A DNA stretch of 17,928 nt from positions 1 through 17,928 of the forward strand of contig JAIYAJ010000408.1 in the NCBI GenBank assembly GCA_027489105.1, read 5' to 3'. Of this stretch, positions 9,341 through 15,462 are shown piece after piece. The notes beneath the pieces are model-generated. The model was given only the letters and a program-made list of their open reading frames with translations. It did no database searches and was not told where the DNA came from. The position numbers and the translations under genes are program-made. Within the stretch, counting starts at the first letter, position 1. The number at the start of each line of letters is the position of its first letter. The stretch comes from Zymomonas sp. (GTDB taxonomy: Bacteria; Pseudomonadota; Alphaproteobacteria; Sphingomonadales; Sphingomonadaceae).

Positions 9341-9458
9341 ACGACGGTCTCGTCGGACGGCCCGCTCGCAATACGCATGATGGCGTATCAACAGCTTCGG
9401 CTTTCCTCCCGAGACTGACCCCACAGAGCGCCTTCCGGTGCCTGATACGGGGAAAATA
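9341..9458 (+). promoter_or_regulatory. Intergenic region upstream of AO2 with inverted-repeat operator candidate
   Basis: This 118-bp gap separates the RND pump gene from AO2. It contains a 20-bp near-perfect inverted repeat at 9370-9389, AATACG-N8-CGTATC, centred about 79 bp upstream of the AO2 start. The same architecture recurs in the AO3/cyt3 intergenic region. The gap suggests that AO2 has its own promoter rather than being read only from the acylase operon. No convincing -35/-10 boxes could be assigned. The ribosome-binding site for AO2 (GGGGA at 9449-9453) is at its right end. Confidence 0.5.
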
Positions 9459-11051
9459 ATGGCCGAAGAGCAAGTCGGGGGCATGACCAAGCGGGACCTG
9501 CTGGCGCTGATCGGCAAGGCAGGCGGGGCGTCCGCCATGTATATGGCGATGTCTAGCCTCGGCCACGCCGCGCCGACGCCCTTCAAGGGCCCGATCGATC
9601 TGGCCGGCGGCGCGAAAGGGGCGTCGGTTCTGATCCTCGGCGCGGGCGTCGCCGGGATGACGGCGGCGCTGGAGCTTAGCCGTGCGGGCTACAAGGTTCA
9701 GGTGCTCGAGTATAACGACCGCATCGGCGGGCGCTGCTGGACGCTCAAGGGCGGCGACACCTACACCGAGCTGGGCGGCGCTACCCAGAAATGCACTTTC
9801 GCCTCGGGCAATTACATCAATCCGGGCCCCTGGCGCATCCCCTGGCAACATCGCGGGATCATGCATTATTGCCAGCAGCTGGGCGTCGCGCTCGAGCCGT
9901 TCCAGCAGCTCAACTACAACGCCTATCTCCACTCGACCAAGGCCTTCGGCGGCAAGCCGCAGCGCTACAGCACGATCCAGGCCGACTTTTACGGCCATGT
10001 CGGCGAGCTGCTCGCCAAGTCGGTGAAGAAGAGCGCGCTGACCGATGAGGTCAGCGCCGAGGACAGCGCGATCCTGCTGGAGGCGCTGAAGAGCTGGGGG
10101 GCGCTCGATTCCAGCTATCGCTATGTCAAGGGCCCGGAATCTTCGGGCCGGCGCGGATGGAAGAAGAATCCCGGTGGCGGGCTGACGGCCGAGCCGATCC
10201 CGTCTGATCCGCTCGACCTGTCGACGGTGCTGAAATCCGGCCTGTGGCGCGGTATCGGCCAGCATCTGACCAACGACCACCAACATGCGATCTTCCAGCC
10301 GGTGGGCGGCATGGAGCAGGTCGCCAAGGGCTATGAGCGCGCCGTCGGTCATCTCGTGCGGCTGAACAGCAAGGTGAAGGCGATCCGCCAGTCCGAGAGT
10401 GGCGTGACGGTCGACTATGTCGACACGATCAAGGGCGACAAGCTCACGGCCAAGGCCGACTGGTGCATCTGCACGATCCCGCTGTCGATCCTCAGCCAGA
10501 TCGAGATGAACGTCGGCCCGGATCTGAATGCGGCGATCCATGCCGTGCCCTATCTGCCGGGCCTCAAGACCGGCATCGAGTTCAAACGGCGCTTCTGGGA
10601 GCAGGACGAGCAGATCTACGGCGGCATCACCACTACCGATCTTCCGATCGGGCAGATCAGCTATCCCAGTTACAATTACGGCTCGAAGGGGCCGGGTACG
10701 CTGCTCGCAGCCTATGCCTATGGCGCCTATGCCTATGAATATACCAGCCTGCCGCCCGAGGAGCGGGTGCGCCGCACGCTCGAATGGGGCGCGCAGATCC
10801 ACCCGCAATATCGCGAGGAGTTCGTCAGCGGCGTGTCGGTCGGCTGGCACCGCGTGCCGTGGACGCAGGGCTGCTTCGGCATCTGGACCGAGGAGAGCCG
10901 GGCGCAGCATTACAAGAATCTGTGCCAGCTCGACGGGCGCATCGTGCTGGCGGGTGAGCATGCTTCCTATGTCGGCGGCTGGCAGGAGGGCGGCATAACC
11001 TCCGCACTCGATGCGATCGGGCGGCTGCATCAGCGCGTTCAGGCGGCGTGA
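9459..11051 (+). CDS. Exported flavin amine oxidase / amine dehydrogenase (AO2)
   Basis: This 530-residue paralogue of AO1 contains the FAD motif GAGVAG (61-66) with its acidic residue at the end of the second strand (QVLEYNDRIGGR), and the C-terminal FAD block AGEHASYVGGWQEGG. The middle shares strongly conserved blocks with AO1 such as NPGPWRIP, FGGKPQRY and GHV-ELL-KS. The N-terminus keeps the Tat-like layout, but the twin arginine is Lys-Arg (TKRDLL, K11-R12), a rarer variant of the motif, followed by GKAGGASAMYMAMSSLGHAA. ATG 9459 is preferred because of GGGGA 5 bp upstream; ATG 9483, which would leave a very short n-region, is a possible alternative. A cytochrome gene follows 11 bp after the stop, repeating the AO-cytochrome order of AO0-cyt1. 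Substrate unknown. Confidence 0.9.
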   Translation: MAEEQVGGMTKRDLLALIGKAGGASAMYMAMSSLGHAAPTPFKGPIDLAGGAKGASVLILGAGVAGMTAALELSRAGYKVQVLEYNDRIGGRCWTLKGGDTYTELGGATQKCTFASGNYINPGPWRIPWQHRGIMHYCQQLGVALEPFQQLNYNAYLHSTKAFGGKPQRYSTIQADFYGHVGELLAKSVKKSALTDEVSAEDSAILLEALKSWGALDSSYRYVKGPESSGRRGWKKNPGGGLTAEPIPSDPLDLSTVLKSGLWRGIGQHLTNDHQHAIFQPVGGMEQVAKGYERAVGHLVRLNSKVKAIRQSESGVTVDYVDTIKGDKLTAKADWCICTIPLSILSQIEMNVGPDLNAAIHAVPYLPGLKTGIEFKRRFWEQDEQIYGGITTTDLPIGQISYPSYNYGSKGPGTLLAAYAYGAYAYEYTSLPPEERVRRTLEWGAQIHPQYREEFVSGVSVGWHRVPWTQGCFGIWTEESRAQHYKNLCQLDGRIVLAGEHASYVGGWQEGGITSALDAIGRLHQRVQAA

Positions 11052-11062
11052 AGGGACAGAGC

Positions 11063-11485
11063 ATGAGCAAGAGCATTTCCGTCCTTCGTCTCGTGGCGCT
11101 GGTGCTGGCGGCGGGTGGCGCCGTCGCGGCGGTCGCGCAGAGCGGCCCGGCAGGCGACGCCGACGGCGCCTTCGTCACCGGCGCGAAATTTAGCGAACCC
11201 AATGGCGAGGCAATGTACCGCCGGGTCTATGCCGGTTGCCATATGCCGAAGGGCGAGGGGGTGTCGACCGGGGCTGGTTTCTATCCGGCGCTCGCAGGCA
11301 ATCCGAAGCTCGAGGCCAGCGGCTATCCGGTGTACATCCTGCTCAACGGGATGAACGGCATGCCTGCCGTGGGCCGGATGATGAGCGACCAGCAGGTGGC
11401 CGATGTGGTCAACTATGTCCGGACCCACTTCGGCAACAGCTATAACGATGCTGTTACCGCCGAAGAGGTGAAGGCGCTTCGCTAA
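11063..11485 (+). CDS. Exported cytochrome c-like protein with single-cysteine heme motif (cyt2)
   Basis: This 140-residue protein has a Sec signal (hydrophobic residues about 7-24, cleavage likely near VAQ) and a cytochrome c domain clearly homologous to cyt1: MYRRVYAGCHM aligns with VYEQICQACHM, and YPALAGNPKL with IPALANNPKL. The heme motif reads Y56-A-G-C59-H60, so the first cysteine of CxxCH is a tyrosine. The codon is TAT at 11228-11230; TGT, one base away, would restore Cys. The expected axial ligand is retained (Met100 in NGMPAVG), as is the C-terminal helix QVADVVNYVRTHF. The reading frame is intact with a good ribosome-binding site (AAGGGA, 6 bp spacing), arguing against a decayed gene. 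It may hold heme by one thioether bond, or the tyrosine may reflect a sequencing error. It is most likely the electron acceptor of AO2. Confidence 0.88.
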   Translation: MSKSISVLRLVALVLAAGGAVAAVAQSGPAGDADGAFVTGAKFSEPNGEAMYRRVYAGCHMPKGEGVSTGAGFYPALAGNPKLEASGYPVYILLNGMNGMPAVGRMMSDQQVADVVNYVRTHFGNSYNDAVTAEEVKALR

Positions 11486-11504
11486 CCGCCTGCCGCCGCG
11501 ACGC

Positions 11505-11534
11505 GACCTGATACAGGTCATAGTTTTATAAAAC
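11505..11534. promoter_or_regulatory. Hairpin GACCTG-ATA-CAGGTC and GTTTTATAAAAC palindrome (terminator or operator)
   Basis: A 6-bp stem with a 3-nt loop (11505-11519) is followed by ATAGTTTT, which fits a weak intrinsic terminator for the AO2-cyt2 operon. It is directly followed by a perfect 12-bp palindrome, GTTTTATAAAAC, at 11523-11534. Both lie in the 96-bp gap before the KstD-like gene, so one or both could instead be operator sequences for that gene. The AT-rich stretch to about 11551 is a plausible promoter location. Confidence 0.4.
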
Positions 11535-11581
11535 ACGGGTTGTATTAAAATCCCGCCGACAAGATCGGTGAGGAGAGGGTC

Positions 11582-13234
11582 GTGGCTGGAGCGGTTGCGT
11601 GGGACCGGGAAGCGGACGTGGTCGTCCTGGGATCGGGCGGAGCAGCGATGACCGCTGCGATCACTGCCCATGATTTCGGGGCGAAGGATGTCGTGATCCT
11701 CGAACGCTCGGGCATGGTGGGCGGCACCACCGCCATGTCGGGCGGGATGTTGTGGATCCCCAACAATCACCACCAGCAGGCGGCCGGGATCGCGGATTCG
11801 GACGAGGAGATCGTCACCTATCTCGACTCGCTCGCGCCGGGAGCGCTCGATCCCGAGACTTTGTGGGCGTTCATGCAGAACGGTCCCGAAATGCTCCGCT
11901 ATCTCGACGAGAAGACGCCGGTGCGGCTCCACGCTTTTACCGATTTCCCGGACTATCAGCCTTATGCGCCGGGCGCGAAGCCCGACGGTGGGCGATCGCT
12001 CGACAATGCAGCCTTTTCCTTCGCACGGCTCGGCAAATGGTCGTCGCGCGTCAATCCGAGCAAGATGGCCTACCCGCTGCGCGGCAGCCTGATGGAGGCG
12101 ACGCGCGGGACGCTCGATGAGGAAACCCTCGCCGAGCGCGAGACGGGCGACTATCGCGGACTGGGGCAGGCGCTGGCGGGATCGCTGTTCCTGGCGGTAA
12201 TCGAGCGGAACATACCGGTGGAGTTCGAGACGCGCGCCCGCCGCCTGGTCAAGGACGGCGACCGGGTCGTCGGCGTGATCGCCGAAGATGCGAATGGCCG
12301 TACCATCCATGTTCGCGCGAGGCGGGGCGTGGTCATCGCCACCGGTGGCTTCGAGTGGAACGAGACGCTGGTGAAGAGCTTCCTGCGCGGTCCGCTGACC
12401 GGTCCGGTGAGCGTTCCCGAAAATGAAGGCGACGGTCTGCTGATGGCGATCGAGGCCGGCGCGCAGGTCGCCAATATGCAGAACGCCTACTGGATGCAGA
12501 GCACGCTGGAGTTCAAACCGCAGCACCGCGCGGCCAAGCCCAATTATCTGCTCGGTTCCGACGAGCGTGCCCGGCCGGGCGCCATATTGGTCAATCGCAA
12601 GGGGCAGCGCTTCGTCAACGAGGCCGCCAACTACAATGCGCTCGGCAAGTCGCTGCACGCCTTCGATGCGGGAACGCACAGCTATGCGAACCTGCCCTAC
12701 TGGTTGATCCTCGATCAGCGCTACAAGGACAAATATCATCTGTTCAATGCCGCGCCCGGCGCGCCTGCGCCCGCCTTTGCGATGAAGGCCGACACGCTGG
12801 AGGAACTGGCGCAGATCGCGGGCATAGAAGCCGAGGGGCTGTGTGCGCAGGTCGACCGCTTCAACGCCATGGTCCGTAACGGCCATGACGACGAGTTCAA
12901 TCGCGGCGACAATAGCTATGACAATTTCTACATGTGGGGCGACATGGAGTTCGAGCCGCCCTTCCGCACATTGGGCGTGATCGACAAGCCGCCTTTCTAT
13001 GCGGTGAAGATGGAGGCGGGTGCCCTGGGGACGGCGGGAGGCCCCAAGACCAATGCCGATGGGCAGGTGGTCGACTGGCAGGGCAATGCGATCCCCGGCC
13101 TCTACGCGGCTGGCAATGCGATGGCGGCTGTGCTGGGCGATGTCTATGGCGGTGCGGGCGGCACGCTCGGTCCCGGCATGACCTTCGGATACATCGCCGG
13201 CAAGCATCTGGGGGCGCATCTGCCGAACCATTGA
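11582..13234 (+). CDS. FAD-dependent oxidoreductase, 3-ketosteroid dehydrogenase (KstD)/fumarate reductase type
   Basis: This 550-residue flavoprotein starts with GTG, preceded by AGGAGAG at suitable spacing. The FAD-binding motif GSGGAA is at 17-22, followed by ERSGMVGGTTAMSGG (41-55), typical of the FAD_binding_2 family. The C-terminal block GLYAAGN...VYGGAGGTLGPGMTFGYIAGKHL is very like 3-ketosteroid-delta1-dehydrogenases. From family knowledge, KstD1 uses Tyr119, Tyr318, Tyr487 and Gly491. Plausible equivalents here are Y125 (PDYQPY), Y351 (NEAANY), Y522 and G526 (Y-G-G-A-G). This supports a ketone desaturase acting on a steroid-like or cyclic ketone, although related enzymes reduce or dehydrogenate other substrates. 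No signal peptide is seen, so it is probably cytoplasmic. It is convergent with AO3, with 36 bp between the stop codons and no obvious terminator. Confidence 0.88.
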   Translation: MAGAVAWDREADVVVLGSGGAAMTAAITAHDFGAKDVVILERSGMVGGTTAMSGGMLWIPNNHHQQAAGIADSDEEIVTYLDSLAPGALDPETLWAFMQNGPEMLRYLDEKTPVRLHAFTDFPDYQPYAPGAKPDGGRSLDNAAFSFARLGKWSSRVNPSKMAYPLRGSLMEATRGTLDEETLAERETGDYRGLGQALAGSLFLAVIERNIPVEFETRARRLVKDGDRVVGVIAEDANGRTIHVRARRGVVIATGGFEWNETLVKSFLRGPLTGPVSVPENEGDGLLMAIEAGAQVANMQNAYWMQSTLEFKPQHRAAKPNYLLGSDERARPGAILVNRKGQRFVNEAANYNALGKSLHAFDAGTHSYANLPYWLILDQRYKDKYHLFNAAPGAPAPAFAMKADTLEELAQIAGIEAEGLCAQVDRFNAMVRNGHDDEFNRGDNSYDNFYMWGDMEFEPPFRTLGVIDKPPFYAVKMEAGALGTAGGPKTNADGQVVDWQGNAIPGLYAAGNAMAAVLGDVYGGAGGTLGPGMTFGYIAGKHLGAHLPNH

Positions 13235-13270
13235 GCGGCGGACGCGGGCGCTGTCGACGGTAGGTGCCGT

Positions 13271-14830
13271 TCAGGCGCGCGCGGCCATCTGCCGCGCGTG
13301 GATCGACGAGACGACATAGCGTCCCGACTGGATCGCGCCCTCTTGCCAGCCCGAATGGGTCAGCCAGTCGGCGGCGAAATAGAAGGGACCGTCCGCCTTG
13401 TTCATGGCGTGGTACAGCGGATCGTCGCCGACGAAGTTCGCCTTATTGCCTTCGTTGTAGGGGATCTTGCCCCAGTTGACGACGATCGGCTTGGACAGCG
13501 ATTTGCCATGGCCCGGGAAGATCGCGTCGATCTCCGCCTGGGCGAAGCGGTGTTGCTCGGCCATTGGCATCGACGTCACCCGTTCGCCACCCATGTAGAT
13601 ATAATAGACGGTGATGCCCTTCAGCCGGTTGAACCCGCCGGACGGGTGCCAGATGGTGGCGCCGGGGTCCTTGGTGAAGGACAGCCCGCCATAGATCTGG
13701 AAGTCCCGTTCCCAGAAACGCGGGGATTCGAAACCGATCTTGACCGCATTGCCATAGAAGACGTCGCCGATCCGGTCGCGGATCTCGGGTGAGAAATCCG
13801 ACGGGATGCGCGCGAGGACGGGCAGGGGGATGGTGCAGACGCAGTAGTCAGCCAGCACCTCCTGGCTCTTGCCGGTCCGGCGATCCTTGTAGACGATCCT
13901 GGTGCCCCGGTCTCCGGGCCCACCCGTCCGGCGGATCTCGGTGACCTCGCTCATCAGGCGGATGACCCCGGCCGGGAATTTGCGCGCGATCGCCTTCGGG
14001 ATGGCATCCATGCCGCCGACCGGTTGCAGCATCGTCGCCTGATCGTCGATCATGTCCTCGAAGATCAGGGTGTTCCACATATCGAGGTCGAGCAGCGCTG
14101 CCATGTCGAGCCGGTCCTCGCGCACCGTCTTCGCCTCGGCCGGTCCCGGCGCCACCTTGTAGCCGGACCGCTTCGATCCCTTGTAGAAGAGGTCCTCGCT
14201 CAGATCGCCATATTGCCGGAGGAAGGCCAGCATTCGCTCCTTGTCGAGCCGCGTCATCTCCTGATCGAGCGCGCCGCCGTTGATCGCCTTGGCGAGCAGT
14301 TCCGAGACGGCCCCGCGCGTGTCGTTGACGGCCCGGCGGAAACGGATCGGCTTACCGTCGAGCGCGTTCGCGTTGCGCAGGAAGGCGGATCGGCTGGCGT
14401 TGACCTCGACCTCCATCTCGACCCCCAGGTCACGGCAATAGTCGAGCACCGCCTGATGGTGGCTGGGAATGCGCGCGGGGCCGGTATTGAAATATTCGCC
14501 TGCATCGTAGCGGCAGGTCTGCACCGATCCGTCGGTCCATTCGACCCGGTCGCCGTTGCGAACGGTCCAGTTATGCCCGCCGACGCGATCGCGCGCCTCG
14601 AGCAGGACGACATCATAACCGGCCTTCAGCAATTCGTCGGTCGCGGCGAGCCCGGCCAGGCCGGCGCCGAGAACCACCACCCGAATGCCGCTGCCCGAGC
14701 CCTTGGGAAGGTCCAGCGGCTTGACCGATGCATAAGCGGGCAACATGCCAAGCGACTGCATCAGGGCATAGGTCGCGCCATAGCCTCCTACCTTGCCGAC
14801 GGCTTCGAGGAACTGGCGTCGCGTCGTCAT
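13271..14830 (-). CDS. Tat-exported flavin amine oxidase / amine dehydrogenase (AO3)
   Basis: This 519-residue flavin amine oxidase is divergent from AO0-AO2 but of the same architecture. It starts with a canonical twin-arginine motif TTRRQFLEA (R4, R5) and the shared segment GKVGGYGATYALMQSLG. The FAD motif GAGLAG is at 55-60, followed by LLEARDRVGGHNWTV. A block NTGPARIPSHHQAVLDYCRDLGVE-type segment aligns with the other paralogues. Near the C-terminus, FAADWLTHSGWQEGAIQSG keeps WQEGA but replaces AGEHAS with AADWLT, suggesting a different active site. The start at 14830 is chosen because GAGGA lies about 9 bases upstream and it puts the Tat motif at the very N-terminus; the frame remains open upstream to 15121 but that part overlaps the divergent cytochrome gene. 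The neighbouring divergent cytochrome is the likely electron acceptor. Confidence 0.9.
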   Translation of the reverse strand: MTTRRQFLEAVGKVGGYGATYALMQSLGMLPAYASVKPLDLPKGSGSGIRVVVLGAGLAGLAATDELLKAGYDVVLLEARDRVGGHNWTVRNGDRVEWTDGSVQTCRYDAGEYFNTGPARIPSHHQAVLDYCRDLGVEMEVEVNASRSAFLRNANALDGKPIRFRRAVNDTRGAVSELLAKAINGGALDQEMTRLDKERMLAFLRQYGDLSEDLFYKGSKRSGYKVAPGPAEAKTVREDRLDMAALLDLDMWNTLIFEDMIDDQATMLQPVGGMDAIPKAIARKFPAGVIRLMSEVTEIRRTGGPGDRGTRIVYKDRRTGKSQEVLADYCVCTIPLPVLARIPSDFSPEIRDRIGDVFYGNAVKIGFESPRFWERDFQIYGGLSFTKDPGATIWHPSGGFNRLKGITVYYIYMGGERVTSMPMAEQHRFAQAEIDAIFPGHGKSLSKPIVVNWGKIPYNEGNKANFVGDDPLYHAMNKADGPFYFAADWLTHSGWQEGAIQSGRYVVSSIHARQMAARA

Positions 14831-14962
14831 ATTGGCTGTCCTCGCCCCAGGATGGGATGTTCGACTGTAGGGAGTGGTCCGTGCGGCCGAATACGGCGAA
14901 TGTCGTATTGGCGCCGCAGCTCCCGCGTTGCCCATAGGGAGGCTCATGATCGGGGGACTCGA
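14831..14962. promoter_or_regulatory. Divergent AO3/cyt3 promoter region with inverted-repeat operator candidate
   Basis: This 132-bp region separates the start codons of AO3 (minus) and cyt3 (plus). It contains a 20-bp inverted repeat at 14890-14909, AATACG-N8-CGTATT, near the middle of the gap (centre about 70 bp from AO3 and 63 bp from cyt3). It matches the element upstream of AO2 at 14 of 20 positions, including both half-sites. One regulator binding here could control both divergent genes. Each gene has its own Shine-Dalgarno sequence (GAGGA for AO3, GGGGGA for cyt3). Confidence 0.55.
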
Positions 14963-15343
14963 ATGCGCGATGCTGGCCGAGGCGCACGACGCCTGCTTCT
15001 GCTGATGACCGCGTTTTGCCTCCCCGCCGAGGTCCGGCCCGAATCCATGCCGGATGGCAGCCAAGTCCCTGAGTTCGCAGAGGTTCGCCGTATCGTGTCG
15101 GCGCGCTGCCGCTTCTGCCACACGCAGGTGCCTCAGGAAGATGGCCTCAACGCCGCGTCTCAGCCGCCGAGGGGGGTAAAGTTCGACACCCCGGCCGATT
15201 ATCGTCTCTTCGCCGGGATGATCGGCGCCACCGCCGTCGACAGCCGATTCATGCCGCCCGATAACGCGACCCGGATCACCGACGCGGAGCGCGCGACGCT
15301 GGGGCGCTGGATCGCTGCCGGCGCGCCCGTCCCCCCACCCTGA
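14963..15343 (+). CDS. Small exported c-type cytochrome (cyt3), PuuD-type cytochrome domain
   Basis: This 126-residue protein has a short signal-like N-terminus (RR followed by LLLLMTAFCLP, residues 9-21) and one cytochrome c domain with heme motif CRFCH (C49, C52, H53). Met97 in RFMPPDN is the probable axial ligand. The pattern around it (GVKFDTP..., FMPPDNATRIT, ERATLGRWIAAGAP) resembles the cytochrome domain fused to the C-terminus of the membrane urate oxidase PuuD, and is unlike cyt1/cyt2. That comparison is from memory of the family. The start at 14963 is supported by GGGGGA about 5-6 bp upstream; the open frame upstream of it is antisense to AO3 and not real. It is transcribed divergently from AO3, which suggests that it is AO3's electron acceptor. 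Confidence 0.85.
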   Translation: MRDAGRGARRLLLLMTAFCLPAEVRPESMPDGSQVPEFAEVRRIVSARCRFCHTQVPQEDGLNAASQPPRGVKFDTPADYRLFAGMIGATAVDSRFMPPDNATRITDAERATLGRWIAAGAPVPPP

Positions 15344-15416
15344 TGCCTCTGGGTCGCAGCCACGGCTTGACCGGCTGGCCGCTATTTACATCGCTGAATA
15401 TCTCGTGACATTGTAA

Positions 15417-15453
15417 GGATCGGGTCAGTCATCCGATCCCGCGATTGCGGGAT
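15417..15453 (+). promoter_or_regulatory. Overlapping alternative hairpins in the leader of the EgtD-like gene
   Basis: Hairpin A pairs GGATCGG (15417-15423) with CCGATCC (15433-15439). Hairpin B pairs ATCCCGC (15436-15442) with GCGGGAT (15447-15453) around a GATT loop. They share 15436-15439 and so cannot both form. Hairpin B ends just before the Shine-Dalgarno sequence AAGGAG (15456-15461), so its formation could affect ribosome access. There is no T-run, so a terminator is less likely. The rest of 15344-15462 contains no gene. Confidence 0.4.
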
Positions 15454-15462
15454 ATAAGGAGC

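Noticed and set aside
9282..11030. Long minus-strand open frame opposite AO2
   Set aside because: Same composition artefact; its sequence parallels the antisense frame of AO1 because the two sense genes are paralogues.
11226..11245. cyt2 as a pseudogene because of the missing cysteine
   Set aside because: The frame, signal peptide, Cys-His, axial Met, terminal helix and ribosome-binding site are all intact, so a functional variant or a single-base sequence error is more likely.
143..11485. Mobile element or composite transposon carrying the repeated AO-cytochrome cassettes
   Set aside because: No transposase, integrase, terminal inverted repeats or tRNA target was seen; the repetition is at the level of diverged paralogues.
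11039..13231. 730-codon open frame on the minus strand
   Set aside because: It covers cyt2 and the KstD-like gene in antisense, with no recognisable domain; both sense genes have strong motifs and Shine-Dalgarno sites.
14024..14962. Upstream part of the open frame that ends in cyt3
   Set aside because: It is antisense to AO3 and lacks domain features; the cytochrome begins at 14963 after a good ribosome-binding site.
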